A stretch of DNA of 64,000 nt from Nitrosovibrio sp. Nv4. Lineage in GTDB: Bacteria; Pseudomonadota; Gammaproteobacteria; Burkholderiales; Nitrosomonadaceae. The stretch covers positions 1,612,001-1,676,000 of the forward strand of contig NZ_OCMZ01000001.1 in the NCBI RefSeq assembly GCF_900215485.1, read 5' to 3'. Below, in pieces: positions 8,983 to 18,854 of the stretch. The notes under the pieces were generated by a model that saw nothing but the letters and a program-made list of their open reading frames with translations, had not been told where the DNA came from and did no database searches. The translations under genes and the position numbers were made by a program. The stretch's first letter is position 1. The number at the start of each line of letters is the position of its first letter.

Positions 8983-10962
8983 ATGAAGCGACCAATAAGC
9001 CGAATTCTCATTATCAATGACGAGAAACTGATACTGAAGGAACTGATCAAGGGCCTGAATGCTGCTGCCAAATCCCTCGAAAACCCATTAGGCATTACTT
9101 TTTCTGGCGTTACCACTGCGCGCGAAGCGCTGCAAGCCATTGAGGATGACGGCGACATTCAGTCGGTATTGGTGGACGATACGCTTTATACCCTGAAAAA
9201 CGGAGAAAAGGGTTCCCGTAACCTGCAAATGACAGCCTTGAAGCTGGTGCAGGAAATTACCCGTTTTCGTCCCGAACTTGATATCTACATCCTGATCGCG
9301 CAGGAGAAAGAGGATGAAGTGGTGGATGCGCTCTTTTCGGAAACCGTCGATGGCTATTTTTACCGCGAGGAACGTGACTATCGAGGTATGTATCGTATTC
9401 TCAACGCCCAGCTTCAGGAAAAAGCGCGCACTCCTTTTTATGACCAGCTCAAAAATTATGTATTGATGGCAAAGGATGCCTGGCACACGCCGGGACATTC
9501 CTCGGGCGATTCGCTGCGCGACAGTCCCTGGGCCAGCGATTTTTACGAGTTTATCGGTGAGCATATTTTCCGCGCCGACCTGTCTGTGTCGGTGCCGATG
9601 CTCGATTCACTAATGGAACCAACCGGCGTCATCGCGGAAGCGCAGAAGATCGCAGCAAAGGCATTCGGGGCGCGTCGCACATTCTTTGCCACCAACGGTA
9701 CTTCCACCGCCAACAAGGTGATATTCCAGACGCTGCTCGCCCCTGGCGAAAAACTGTTGCTGGACCGGAATTGCCACAAATCCGTGCATCACGGAGTCGT
9801 ATTATCGGGCGCTAATCCGATCTATCTCGACTCGTCGGTAAACAAGAAATTCGGCGTTTACGGTCCGGTACCCAAACAGACCCTGTTCAATGCAATCGAA
9901 GAACATGCCGATGCACAAGCCCTGATACTCACCAGTTGTACTTACGATGGCCTGCGTTATGATTTGCCCCCCATTATCGAGGCAGCCCACGCCAAGGGCA
10001 TCAAGGTAATCATCGACGAAGCCTGGTATGGATTCGCCCGTTTTCATCCCGCTTTCCGTCCGACCGCGCTGGAGGCGGGCGCGGACTACGCCACCCAAAG
10101 CACACATAAAGTGCTATCGGCTTTCTCTCAGTCCAGCATGATCCACATCAATGACCCTGAGTTCAACGAGCATCTGTTTCGCGAAAATTTCAACATGCAT
10201 ACTTCTACCAGTCCGCAGTACAGCATGATTGCAAGCCTTGACGTAGCGCGCAAACAAGCGACGCTGGAAGGTTACAAGCTGCTGTCGCGCACCCTGGAAC
10301 TGGCGAAGGAAGTGCGAGCTCAGATCAATTCAACCGGCGTATTTCGGGTGCTGGAACTTGCTGATCTACTGCCTGATGAGGTGAAGCAAGACAATATTCA
10401 GCTCGATTCCACCAAGGTTACCGTCGATATTTCCCGTTGCGGCTTCACTGTGGAGGACTTAATCCGGGAATTGTTCGAGCGATACAATATTCAAGTGGAG
10501 AAATCCACCTTTAATACCCTCACTCTGCTTCTTACTATTGGCACTACCCGTAGCAAGGTGTCGCGTCTTTATGATGCGCTGATGCGCATTGCACGCGAAG
10601 GTCGTGCGCCTAGACGTCTCTACCAGATCCCGGAGATCCCCGTTTTTACCGATCTCAAATACCTGCCGCGCGACGCATTTTATTCCGGGGGCGAACGGGT
10701 GCCGCTACTGGATGAACAGGAGCGCATAAATGATGATTTGAAAGGGAGGATTTGTGCAGACCAGATTACTCCCTATCCACCGGGTATTCCAGTTCTGGTG
10801 CCAGGGCAGATCATTACGCACGAGATCGTGCAGTACCTGGTTAGCATGTTGCGCTCTCAAAAACGCGTGGAAGTGCACGGAATTGTTTACGACGGCTATC
10901 TGCCTTGTTTGAGGCTCCTAACCGCCGCTGAGGAAAAAGGCTTGAAAAAGCTGGTTAAATAG
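8983..10962 (+). CDS. Orn/Lys/Arg decarboxylase with receiver-like N-terminal domain
   Basis: PLP-dependent fold-type I amino acid decarboxylase, probably converting arginine (or lysine/ornithine) to the amine. Residues 1-130 form the flavodoxin/receiver-like wing domain (ILIINDEKLIL, VLVDD), residues about 150-500 the PLP domain, and 500-659 the C-terminal domain with the family signature PYPPGIPVLVPGQ. The PLP lysine is Lys376 in STHKVLSAFSQ and the pyridine-binding Asp is in IIDEAWYG. At 659 residues it is shorter than the E. coli inducible enzymes (710-755). The argD-argF-argG genes lie just downstream, which hints at arginine as substrate and polyamine supply as role, but sequence alone does not decide. 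Confidence 0.87.
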   Translation: MKRPISRILIINDEKLILKELIKGLNAAAKSLENPLGITFSGVTTAREALQAIEDDGDIQSVLVDDTLYTLKNGEKGSRNLQMTALKLVQEITRFRPELDIYILIAQEKEDEVVDALFSETVDGYFYREERDYRGMYRILNAQLQEKARTPFYDQLKNYVLMAKDAWHTPGHSSGDSLRDSPWASDFYEFIGEHIFRADLSVSVPMLDSLMEPTGVIAEAQKIAAKAFGARRTFFATNGTSTANKVIFQTLLAPGEKLLLDRNCHKSVHHGVVLSGANPIYLDSSVNKKFGVYGPVPKQTLFNAIEEHADAQALILTSCTYDGLRYDLPPIIEAAHAKGIKVIIDEAWYGFARFHPAFRPTALEAGADYATQSTHKVLSAFSQSSMIHINDPEFNEHLFRENFNMHTSTSPQYSMIASLDVARKQATLEGYKLLSRTLELAKEVRAQINSTGVFRVLELADLLPDEVKQDNIQLDSTKVTVDISRCGFTVEDLIRELFERYNIQVEKSTFNTLTLLLTIGTTRSKVSRLYDALMRIAREGRAPRRLYQIPEIPVFTDLKYLPRDAFYSGGERVPLLDEQERINDDLKGRICADQITPYPPGIPVLVPGQIITHEIVQYLVSMLRSQKRVEVHGIVYDGYLPCLRLLTAAEEKGLKKLVK

Positions 10963-11291
10963 GTAAATATAACGAGTTGCACGACAAGCTATCCATCATG
11001 CGCACGGCGGCTTATGCCGCCGTGCCGCTTTCCGACCCCTGGCAAACGCGGGCATTACCTATGGATCCTCTGAACAAGTCCCCTCGGACACAGTATCATC
11101 CCGTGCGGGCTACGGCAAAACCGGACATTCGCCACATTACACGCTCTGGCATTGTGGATCGCGCTACGATCTTCGCCGACTGCCCTTTGACCGGCGTAAT
11201 TTTGCCGATTTTTCAACTCAGTTGTCAGTTCCACGGGCAACTCGACTTTTAATTACTCGCTCCACAGAGCATTCATTCAGAGACTTCTTAT
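10963..11291 (+). other. intergenic region between the decarboxylase and argD
   Basis: About 330 bases. It contains a strong hairpin at 11002-11025. A 91-codon frame at 10977-11252 has no similarity I recognise and overlaps the hairpin, so it is not called. No clear promoter for argD could be picked by eye. Confidence 0.45.
11002..11025 (+). terminator. GC-rich hairpin, probable terminator after the decarboxylase
   Basis: Perfect 10-bp stem GCACGGCGGC/GCCGCCGTGC with a TTAT loop, 40 bases after the decarboxylase stop. The following tract (CGCTTTCC) is not a good T-run, so it may terminate weakly or only protect the mRNA end. Confidence 0.5.
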
Positions 11292-12464
11292 ATGTCCAAT
11301 TTGATGAACACTTATCTGCAGCTACCTGTTACATTCGTAAGAGGGGAAGGCGTCTGGCTGTGGGACGAAGAGGGCAGGCGCTATCTGGACGCGCTTGCCG
11401 GTGTGGCGGTATGCGGACTGGGACATTGTCATCCGGAGCTTGTGAAAGCAATTTGCAACCAGGCCGGTATGCTTATCCATACGTCCAATCTTTACCATAT
11501 TGGGAGACAGGAACAGCTAGCCAGCAGGCTGGCCCTGCTGTCCGGCATGGATAGCGGTTTTTTCTGCAATTCGGGCGCCGAAGCAAACGAAGCCGCGATC
11601 AAGCTGGCAAGATTATATGGACATGGCAAAAATATAGATTTGCCCACCATTGTCGTGATGGAAAAATCCTTTCACGGACGCACCATGGCAACCCTGACAG
11701 CAAGTGGTAACCGCAAGGTACAGGCGGGTTTTGAACCGCTGCTCACCGGTTTTGCGCGAGTGCCATACAACGACCTGGAAGCGGTGGCGCAAGCAGGCGT
11801 GCATAACAAGAATGTTGTAGCCATACTGGTTGAACCCTACCAGGGAGAAGGGGGCGTCAATGTGCCGCAGGCGAACTATCTGCAAGGCCTGCGCCATCTC
11901 TGCGATCAAAACGGCTGGCTGCTGATGCTGGACGAAGTGCAATGCGGGATCGGCCGAAGCGGCAACTGGTTCGCGTTTCAGCACAGCGGCATTACTCCTG
12001 ATGTGATAACGCTCGCCAAGGGCTTGGGGTCGGGTGTACCCATCGGCGCTTGCCTCGCCAAAGGCACTGCGGCGAAAGTATTCAAGCCTGGCAATCACGC
12101 ATCCACTTTCGGGGGCAATCCGCTAGCCTGTGCGGCTGCGCTGACCACGCTCAAAGTCATCGAAGAACAGGATTTGCTGGGAAACGCGATGGAGCAGGGC
12201 GACTTCATGCGCAGCATGTTCAAAGCGCAATTAGCCGGCCTGCCCGATGTGGTGCAAATACGCGGCCAGGGATTGATGATCGGCATCGAACTTTCCAGAC
12301 CGTGTGGCGATCTCGTAAAAGAAGCGTTGAAAAAAGGACTGCTCATCAACGTGACCTCAGATAAGGTAGTGCGTCTGCTACCGCCCTTGGTAATCCAACG
12401 GAGCGAGGCGGAGGAGGTGGTAGCAATTTTGTCCGGTATCATGAAGGAATTCCTGGTGGCTTGA
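11292..12464 (+). CDS. argD: acetylornithine aminotransferase
   Basis: Class III PLP aminotransferase converting N-acetylglutamate semialdehyde to N-acetylornithine in arginine synthesis (and possibly succinyl-diaminopimelate in lysine synthesis). It is 390 residues, the usual size. Visible signatures are CNSGAEANEAAIKLAR, SFHGRTMATLTASGN, the LDEVQCGIGRSG segment with the PLP-pairing Asp, and TLAKGLGSGVPIGA with PLP Lys243. It is followed 90 bases later by argF and then argG on the same strand, a conserved argDFG block. Confidence 0.96.
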   Translation: MSNLMNTYLQLPVTFVRGEGVWLWDEEGRRYLDALAGVAVCGLGHCHPELVKAICNQAGMLIHTSNLYHIGRQEQLASRLALLSGMDSGFFCNSGAEANEAAIKLARLYGHGKNIDLPTIVVMEKSFHGRTMATLTASGNRKVQAGFEPLLTGFARVPYNDLEAVAQAGVHNKNVVAILVEPYQGEGGVNVPQANYLQGLRHLCDQNGWLLMLDEVQCGIGRSGNWFAFQHSGITPDVITLAKGLGSGVPIGACLAKGTAAKVFKPGNHASTFGGNPLACAAALTTLKVIEEQDLLGNAMEQGDFMRSMFKAQLAGLPDVVQIRGQGLMIGIELSRPCGDLVKEALKKGLLINVTSDKVVRLLPPLVIQRSEAEEVVAILSGIMKEFLVA

Positions 12465-12554
12465 CAACAATTTGCAAACCCCGAAAGTGAGCCGTGAAAG
12501 GCACCTCGGGTTTATGTTTTCGGCGATTCGATTCACTTTACGGTTTAGAACATT

Positions 12555-13478
12555 ATGCAGATCAAGCATTTTCTACAGTTCAACGATTTTTCCCTTGAGG
12601 AATTCGAGTATCTGTTCGAGCGTACGCGCTGGATCAAGCATGAGTTCAAGCAATACCAGCGGTATTGGCCATTGCAGGATCGTACGCTGGCAATGATTTT
12701 CGACAAGCATTCGACCCGCACACGGCTTTCGTTTGAGGCGGGTATGCATCAGCTGGGCGGTGCGGCAATCTATCTCTCCACGCGGGACACCCAGTTGGGC
12801 AGGGGCGAGCCCGTAGAAGATGCCGCGCGGGTAATTTCGCGCATGGTCGATATCGTCATGATTCGTACCTATGAGCACGACATTATCCGGCGCTTCGCGG
12901 CGCATTCACGGGTCCCCGTAATTAATGGCCTGACGGATGAATATCACCCATGCCAGATCATGGGCGATATTTTTACTTTTATTGAGCAGCGTGGCAGTAT
13001 CTCCGGCAAGACCGTGGCATGGATAGGAGATTCGAACAACGTTTGCAATACGTGGCTTCAGGCGGCTGAGGTATTCGGTTTCAACGTGCACGTCTCGACT
13101 CCCCGAGGCTACGAAGTGGAACCGGAACGTGCCGGGCTGTACGGCACCGACCACTATGAGGAGTTCGCCGATCCGCATGACGCGGTGAGAGAGGCTGATC
13201 TCGTTACCACGGATGTCTGGACCAGCATGGGATTCGAGGCGGAAACCGAGGAGCGGAAGAAAGATTTTGCAGAGTTTCGGGTGGATGCGGAAATGATGTC
13301 CTGCACCAGGAAAGATACACTGTTCATGCACTGCCTGCCTGCTCACCGCGGTGAAGAGGTGGCGGCGGAGGTCATCGATGGCCCGCAGTCGATAGTATGG
13401 GAAGAGGCTGAGAACAGGCTGCATACCCAAAAGGCGCTGATTGAATACTTGTTGCTGGGAAGATTGGAAGAAACCTGA
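12555..13478 (+). CDS. argF: ornithine carbamoyltransferase, anabolic
   Basis: Makes citrulline from ornithine and carbamoyl phosphate. It is 307 residues. The carbamoyl-phosphate loop Ser-Thr-Arg-Thr-Arg is at 53-57, the HPCQ motif follows in DEYHPCQIMGD, and the ornithine-binding segments VWTSMG and MHCLPAHRGEEV are intact. It starts at an ATG about 90 bases after argD, with argG downstream, so arginine synthesis from acetylornithine to argininosuccinate is grouped here apart from the deacetylation step. Confidence 0.97.
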   Translation: MQIKHFLQFNDFSLEEFEYLFERTRWIKHEFKQYQRYWPLQDRTLAMIFDKHSTRTRLSFEAGMHQLGGAAIYLSTRDTQLGRGEPVEDAARVISRMVDIVMIRTYEHDIIRRFAAHSRVPVINGLTDEYHPCQIMGDIFTFIEQRGSISGKTVAWIGDSNNVCNTWLQAAEVFGFNVHVSTPRGYEVEPERAGLYGTDHYEEFADPHDAVREADLVTTDVWTSMGFEAETEERKKDFAEFRVDAEMMSCTRKDTLFMHCLPAHRGEEVAAEVIDGPQSIVWEEAENRLHTQKALIEYLLLGRLEET

Positions 13479-13658
13479 TCTCTCAAAATTTCCAGCAGTT
13501 TACATTTCACTTTCTTCTCCGCAGAGTAAGCAGTCAACCCGGACCAAACAGATTCAAAGGAACATGGATTCTCCGCAAACTTCATTTTGGAGGCGGCAAA
13601 ACGACGGGTCACCCGTCATCCTCTTCGAATTTATATCTACGAGCCAAGCATGGAAAAA

Positions 13659-14891
13659 ATGAACAAAGCTGATGTGCCAGAAATTAACAAGGTTGTCCTG
13701 GCGTTCTCCGGTGGGCTGGATACGTCGGTGATTTTGAAGTGGCTACAGGATACCTATCAGTGCGAGGTTGTCACCTTCACCGCGGATATTGGACAAGGTG
13801 AAGAAGTGGAGCCTGCTCGCGCAAAGGCCCGGCAACTGGGGGTGAAGGAAATTTTCATCGAGGATCTGCGTGAAGAGTTTGTGCGTGATTTCGTTTTCCC
13901 CATGTTTCGCGCCAATGCGGTTTATGAGGGTGAGTATCTGCTTGGCACCAGTATCGCACGTCCGCTGATTGCCAAGCGGCAGATTGAAATCGCCCAGCAA
14001 ACCGGTGCAAACGCGGTTTCTCATGGTGCCACGGGAAAAGGCAATGACCAAGTGCGTTTTGAGCTCGGCTATTACGCACTTGAACCCAGTATCCGTGTGA
14101 TCGCGCCATGGCGCGAATGGGATCTCACGTCGCGCGAAAAGCTGCTGAGTTATGCCGAAGAGCACGGCATCCCGGTGGAGATGAAAAAAAAGGGCGGCTC
14201 TCCATACAGCATGGACGCCAATCTGCTTCATATTTCCTATGAAGGCCGTATCCTGGAAGACCCAGCGCAGGAACCTGAGGAGTCCATGTGGCGCTGGAGC
14301 GTATCGCCTGAAAATGCGCCAGACAAGGCGGAATACGTCGATCTGGAGTTCAGGCAGGGCGATATCGTGGCCTTGAACGGTGAAGACCTCTCCCCGGCTT
14401 GCGTACTTGCCAAACTGAACCAGCTGGGCGGCAAGCATGGCATCGGCCGCCTGGATCTGGTCGAGAACCGCTACGTTGGCATGAAGTCCCGCGGGTGTTA
14501 CGAGACCCCTGGCGGCGCCATTATGCTGAGGGCCCATCGTGCAATAGAATCTATTACCCTCGACCGGGAAGTGGCTCATCTGAAAGACGAGCTGATGCCC
14601 CGCTACGCCGAGCTTATTTACAACGGTTACTGGTGGAGCCCGGAGCGTAAAATGATGCAAACAATGATTGATGCATCCCAGGCTCATGTAAACGGCTGGG
14701 TACGGGTGAAACTCTACAAAGGAAATGTGATAGTGGTGGGACGGGACTCCAAGACCGATTCACTGTTCGACCCCCACATCGCTACCTTTGAGGACGACCA
14801 GGGTGCTTACAACCAGACGGATGCGGCGGGGTTCATCAAGCTGAATGCGCTGCGGATGCGTATTGCCGCAAATTTGAAAAATAGCAAATGA
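13659..14891 (+). CDS. argG: argininosuccinate synthase
   Basis: ATP-dependent condensation of citrulline and aspartate. The N-terminal PP-loop motif AFSGGLDTS binds ATP, and [17 protein letters not shown] and [16 protein letters not shown] are conserved substrate-binding segments. Starts at 13587 and 13650 are also open; 13659 ([19 protein letters not shown], 410 residues) fits the usual distance from start to the PP-loop. About 180 bases separate it from argF, more than argD-argF, so an internal promoter is possible although none stood out. Confidence 0.95.
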   Translation: MNKADVPEINKVVLAFSGGLDTSVILKWLQDTYQCEVVTFTADIGQGEEVEPARAKARQLGVKEIFIEDLREEFVRDFVFPMFRANAVYEGEYLLGTSIARPLIAKRQIEIAQQTGANAVSHGATGKGNDQVRFELGYYALEPSIRVIAPWREWDLTSREKLLSYAEEHGIPVEMKKKGGSPYSMDANLLHISYEGRILEDPAQEPEESMWRWSVSPENAPDKAEYVDLEFRQGDIVALNGEDLSPACVLAKLNQLGGKHGIGRLDLVENRYVGMKSRGCYETPGGAIMLRAHRAIESITLDREVAHLKDELMPRYAELIYNGYWWSPERKMMQTMIDASQAHVNGWVRVKLYKGNVIVVGRDSKTDSLFDPHIATFEDDQGAYNQTDAAGFIKLNALRMRIAANLKNSK

Positions 14892-14985
14892 TCACCGGAC
14901 CGCGAATGGGATAACCGGATAACCTTTTTTCGCATTCGCAAGGAATTAAGCCAAGCATGTCTTCAGCCAATCAAGGAGAGTACGC

Positions 14986-15471
14986 ATGCCATCATTTGAC
15001 ATTGTTTCCGAAGTTGACAAGCAGGAAATCAGAAACGCAGTCGACCAGACGAATAAGGAAGTCAGCACCCGGTTCGACTTCAAGGGATCGGATGCGCGTG
15101 TGGAACAGGCTGATTACATACTTACTGTCTTTGCCGATGATGAATTCAAACTGAGCCAGGTGCTGGATATTCTGACGGCCAAGCTCGCCAAGCGCAATGT
15201 TGATGTCCGCTGTCTGGACAAAGCGCAGTCGGAAAAAATCAGCGGTAACAAAGTCAAACAGCAGGTCACCGTTAAAACGGGAGTGGAAAGCGAGCTGGCA
15301 AAAAAAATCATCAGGCTCATCAAGGACAGCAAGCTCAAGGTGCAGGGCAGCATTCAGGGAGAGGCGGTACGCGTCTCGGGCGCCAAGCGCGACACGTTGC
15401 AGGAAGCAATACAGCTGGTCAAGAAATCCGTTACTGAATTTCCGCTTCAATTCCAGAATTTCCGCGAATGA
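14986..15471 (+). CDS. YajQ family nucleotide-binding protein
   Basis: Cytoplasmic protein of 161 residues in the YajQ (UPF0234) family, two ferredoxin-like RNP-type folds. It begins [21 protein letters not shown] and carries STRFDFKG and [20 protein letters not shown], all family hallmarks. In Xanthomonas a YajQ protein binds cyclic di-GMP and works with a transcription factor; whether that applies here is unknown. It follows argG after about 95 bases. Confidence 0.93.
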   Translation: MPSFDIVSEVDKQEIRNAVDQTNKEVSTRFDFKGSDARVEQADYILTVFADDEFKLSQVLDILTAKLAKRNVDVRCLDKAQSEKISGNKVKQQVTVKTGVESELAKKIIRLIKDSKLKVQGSIQGEAVRVSGAKRDTLQEAIQLVKKSVTEFPLQFQNFRE

Positions 15472-15501
15472 CGGTCTACATTTCGCTCGCAGCGAGTTCT
15501 G

Positions 15502-16209
15502 TCACGTCACCCCCAGACCTGAAATCCATTTCTCATACAAGCGACGAGCGACCCGATTCAGTGCCGATACTCGCTCAACCAGGTCCATCTGGATTGCTTC
15601 TGTCGATTCTACCGATGGTCCCGAATTAGCGGCGATTTCCGCGGCACCTGTTTTACACCACGCTTTCACCATCTCTTCAGTCATTTCCACATGGCATTGC
15701 AGCGCCAGATGGCCATCCATAGCGAATGCCTGGTTTTCGCAATAGGGGCTGGAAAGCAGAAGGGTGGCGTTCTCCGGAACGGTAAACTCTTCGCCATGCC
15801 AATGGAACGCCTCAAATACAGGCAACTCTCCAAACCACAAGCGTGCGACAGGATTATCGGCGACGCTAACCTCACCCCAGCCGATTTCCTTGACCGCGCT
15901 TCTCCTGACGATCCCTCCCAAGGCCTTCGACATCAATTGCCCGCCAAGACAATGGCCTAACACAGGAATATCATTCGTCACGGCCTGCTGAATTAATGCA
16001 AGCGCCGGCTCGACCCATGGCAAATCATCGTTGACGCTCATGGGGCCGCCCATGAATACCAGTCCGCTAAAATGATCGGTACTGGCAGGGGGCAACTCGC
16101 CGGCATCGACCTTGACGAGCTGCCAAGGGATAGAATGAGAATCGAGGAAAGTGGCCAGATAGCCCGGACCTTCGATGGGAAAATGCCTGAAAATTGCAAC
16201 GGGTTTCAT
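15502..16209 (-). CDS. class I glutamine amidotransferase domain protein
   Basis: Stand-alone GATase1 protein of 235 residues, similar in layout to GMP-synthase-like amidotransferases. The nucleophile is Cys87 in VLGHCLGGQL, the catalytic His/Glu are His173 and Glu175 in LQCHVE, and the oxyanion-hole region GGPMSVNDD is present. No synthase partner is fused or adjacent, so the acceptor is unknown; such proteins are often misannotated GMP synthases. It is convergent with yajQ, 30 bases away, and has no strong terminator between them. Confidence 0.88.
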   Translation of the reverse strand: MKPVAIFRHFPIEGPGYLATFLDSHSIPWQLVKVDAGELPPASTDHFSGLVFMGGPMSVNDDLPWVEPALALIQQAVTNDIPVLGHCLGGQLMSKALGGIVRRSAVKEIGWGEVSVADNPVARLWFGELPVFEAFHWHGEEFTVPENATLLLSSPYCENQAFAMDGHLALQCHVEMTEEMVKAWCKTGAAEIAANSGPSVESTEAIQMDLVERVSALNRVARRLYEKWISGLGVT

Positions 16210-16378
16210 TGAAATGCGCCGGCTTTCAGTTTACGCACTTGCTGACAGCCCTCTGATTCTCGACGTCGGCAGAAGTAGGCCATAGGGATGGGGCTTGTCC
16301 AGGACTGAGCGCATGTCAACAACGGATAGGGAGGATCGAGAAAATTGTCTGGGTCAGCGGACCAGCGAATGCAGGATA

Positions 16379-16897
16379 CTATAGGCCAGGCTTCCATGGC
16401 GCCACATCTGCATCCGCAATCATGCGTTGACCGGTAACGCGTACGCCATCAAAGTCCGCTCCTTCGTGAGCCCCAATCAGGTATGTTCCGCTCTCTACCA
16501 GGATCTCTACCTGTCCATTAGCCACGGCAACAGTGCCGCCGTTCGCGGATTTGCGGACACTGAAGCGGGTTCCGATATCCCTGATGTACGTTGTGCCCAC
16601 TTTCAGCTGCAACTTACCGGCACCCTGGCCCTTGGCGTCAAAATAAGCATTGCCTCGCAGCAATTCGATCTGGGGAGGCTCGGCATTGCTGACAGTAACG
16701 CTGCTGTCGGCATCCAGACTGATGTCGATCCCCGGCGTGGCGGTAACGGTCAACCGTTCTCCTGGTATGGTCTGGTGGATGCGGGTTGCCAATGGTTTGG
16801 CAATGAACCATGACATTAAACCCAGACCGAGAGCCGTGGTGGCAATGGAACCATGCAGCAGGAAGCTTCGCCATCGGGTGCGAGCGGCTAGAGCCAT
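16379..16897 (-). pseudogene. truncated FecR-like anti-sigma/signalling protein
   Basis: 172 codons matching the middle of a FecR protein: a membrane helix (about 13-33) and a FecR periplasmic domain (PGERLTVTATPG, IELLRGNAYFDAKG, IRDIGTRFSVR, VAVANGQVEI). It stops at APWKPGL, where FecR proteins normally go on (around AWRxGxLxF) into a domain that contacts the TonB-dependent receptor. The N-terminal cytoplasmic sigma-binding domain is also missing; the same frame upstream is closed by a TGA about 36 bases before the ATG. It lies about 110 bases after exbD on the same strand, with no fecI or receptor gene nearby. It could be a functional mini-protein, but a decayed fecR is more likely. Confidence 0.65.
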
Positions 16898-17004
16898 ATA
16901 ATCCTTGCCCTTGAGGTCACAAGGCGCTTGTCACATCGTATGCCAATGCTTGAGTTTCTCGCGGCTGACATCATGCTCCAATTCTCGCCATACTCCGGCC
17001 AGCG

Positions 17005-17424
17005 TTACTGTTTTGAGGGATCGGTAACAAACCCGATTCGTACTAAGCCGGCTTTTGCTGCAGTAGACATCACCCGTGCCACATGTTCGTAGTCTACGCG
17101 CCCGTCGGCGCGAATATGCAGTTCAATATTGGGATTCTGTTGCGCCGCTTCGGTAAAGCGCGGCGCCAATTGGTCGACGGTAATCGTTTCACCATTCCAG
17201 TAAAGGCTGGCATCTTCGCGAAGCGCGAATTCGATATGGTCTGGTTGCGTGATATTCGGACTGCTGGATGCTTTCGGTAAATCGACTTTAACCGAGTGCG
17301 TCAGCAATGGCGCCGTGATGATGAAGATCACCAGCAATACCAGCATTACGTCAACCAGCGGCACCACGTTGATTTCGGACATTGGTGCCTGACGATTGCT
17401 GCTGTTCATGCTGCCAAATGCCAT
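17005..17424 (-). CDS. exbD: biopolymer transport protein ExbD
   Basis: Inner-membrane component of the TonB energy-transducing motor. It is 139 residues with one membrane helix (about 22-42) containing the essential proton-path Asp25 (PLVDVMLVLLVIF), followed by a periplasmic domain. The ATG overlaps the exbB stop by one base (TAATG), so translation is coupled. Order on the minus strand is thioredoxin-like, tonB, exbB, exbD. Confidence 0.95.
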   Translation of the reverse strand: MAFGSMNSSNRQAPMSEINVVPLVDVMLVLLVIFIITAPLLTHSVKVDLPKASSSPNITQPDHIEFALREDASLYWNGETITVDQLAPRFTEAAQQNPNIELHIRADGRVDYEHVARVMSTAAKAGLVRIGFVTDPSKQ

Positions 17425-18188
17425 TACGACCTCCGTTCAGTGGGAGCAACTGCGGGGGAAACTATAGGTGCAACTACCCGCAAGGACCGTTCATCCCCGG
17501 CAGAGCTGTTGGTTTTGGTCCCGACTGCGATCAAGACGAAAAGATCATGTGCAAATGCATCAAGACGCGCCAGCCATATTCGATTACGCCGCACAAATGT
17601 GTTATATGCCAATACCGCCGGAATCGCAACAGCCAGTCCCAGCGCCGTCATTATTAGTGCTTCACCTACCGGACCGGCTACTTTGTCCAGTGTTCCCTGG
17701 CCGGACAGTCCGATCTGCACAAGCGCGTGGTAAATACCCCATACCGTCCCGAACAAGCCGATATACGGTGCGGCCGAACCGGCTGAGGCAATCACTGTGA
17801 GTCCATTTTCCACGCGGGTCGCTTCCTGGTCGAGCCCGTTGCGTAATACGCGCGTGATGAACTCGCTGGCGCCACCCGCGGCGGCCAGTTTCTGCAACCC
17901 GTGCTTTTCAGAGTCGACCGCCGCGTCCATCGCCTGTTGGGCGAGTTGAGCAAACGCGTTATCGTCGGACCCTTCCTTCAGCGTAGAGTTCACCTCCTGT
18001 AGAGAACTCGCGCTCCAGAAACGCTTGAGAAAGGCGTCTGCGCGCCTTCCCGCCAGAAAATTGGAAATGCCTTTGGTGAGTATGAGGTACCAGCTCGCTA
18101 CCGATAGCGCAAGCAGCAGTAAAAGTACACTGATGCCCACGCCATCGAGCTGGGCGAGAAAATTTGAGAAACCGAGACCTTTTTCCAT
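17424..18188 (-). CDS. exbB: MotA/TolQ/ExbB proton channel protein
   Basis: Proton channel partner of ExbD and TonB, powering uptake through outer-membrane receptors. It is 254 residues with three membrane helices; the signature GLFGTVWGIYHALVQIG and ALIMTALGLAVAIPAVLAYN are clear. The start is placed at ATG 18188, ten bases behind AAGGAG; a TTG at 18197 sits too close to that site. The gene begins 5 bases after the tonB stop. Confidence 0.95.
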   Translation of the reverse strand: MEKGLGFSNFLAQLDGVGISVLLLLLALSVASWYLILTKGISNFLAGRRADAFLKRFWSASSLQEVNSTLKEGSDDNAFAQLAQQAMDAAVDSEKHGLQKLAAAGGASEFITRVLRNGLDQEATRVENGLTVIASAGSAAPYIGLFGTVWGIYHALVQIGLSGQGTLDKVAGPVGEALIMTALGLAVAIPAVLAYNTFVRRNRIWLARLDAFAHDLFVLIAVGTKTNSSAGDERSLRVVAPIVSPAVAPTERRS

Positions 18189-18193
18189 TTGAA

Positions 18194-18838
18194 TCAATCT
18201 CCTTGGAGTACAAAGTTGAAGGGTTGCAGCGCAATGGCGCGGACCGGCTGGCCATTGCGCATGGGCGGATTGCAGCGCCAGGTTTTCACTGCGGCCATGG
18301 CAGCCTCATCGAGACGTTTGAAACCACTGCTATTGGCTACCTGTGCTACGCTAACATGACCTTTTTCATCCAGTTCCACTCGTAACACCAGCTTTCCCTC
18401 TTCGCCAAGCCGGCGGGAAAGCGCGGGATAAGCAGGTGCGTTTAGTTGCGGGCATCCGACAGATAATTCGGAGGACAATGTGACGGGTCCTGCCGGCATC
18501 TGTGGGGCAGGAGGCGCCGGAGGCGCTTCCACCATCGGCTCTGGCTCTGGTTCTGCCGGAGGAGGAGGCGCCACTGGCTCACTCTTGGACAATACTGGTG
18601 TTTCCGCCACCAATTGGCGTGATTTCGGCTTCTTCACCGGTTGAGGCTTGGGTACGGGAGGAGGCGGCTCAGGTTTGGATTCTTCCTTCGGCCTGGATGA
18701 AGGAATGAAATCGACCATCAGTGTCACCAGTTGTTTTGGCGGGGGAATTATCTCCTGCTTGAACAAGTAGTAAAGTAGCGCCCCATGAATTGCAAGGACG
18801 AAAATCAGGCCGGGCAAAAAGGCGGGATTGTACTTCAT
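18194..18838 (-). CDS. tonB: TonB family energy transducer
   Basis: Spans the periplasm and transmits proton motive force to TonB-dependent receptors. From ATG 18838 it is 214 residues: a membrane anchor (about 8-26), a long Pro/Glu/Lys-rich periplasmic rod (about 45-125) and a C-terminal TonB domain (YPALSRRLGEEGKLVLRVELD, VANSSGFKRLDEAA). A longer frame to 19027 overlaps the preceding gene and is not preferred. The first gene of the group, 16 bases upstream, is a thioredoxin-like protein. No receptor gene is in the window. Confidence 0.93.
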   Translation of the reverse strand: MKYNPAFLPGLIFVLAIHGALLYYLFKQEIIPPPKQLVTLMVDFIPSSRPKEESKPEPPPPVPKPQPVKKPKSRQLVAETPVLSKSEPVAPPPPAEPEPEPMVEAPPAPPAPQMPAGPVTLSSELSVGCPQLNAPAYPALSRRLGEEGKLVLRVELDEKGHVSVAQVANSSGFKRLDEAAMAAVKTWRCNPPMRNGQPVRAIALQPFNFVLQGD

Positions 18839-18854
18839 TGCTTTGTGTTCAATG

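Noticed and set aside
10977..11252. 91-codon frame after the decarboxylase
   Set aside because: It contains the strong hairpin at 11002-11025, has no ribosome site worth the name and no known similarity.
12461..12466. TTGACA just after argD as a promoter for argF
   Set aside because: No -10 like hexamer lies 15-19 bases downstream.
13743..14687. 314-codon minus-strand frame opposite argG
   Set aside because: argG is complete and conserved throughout; the antisense frame is a by-product of its codon pattern.
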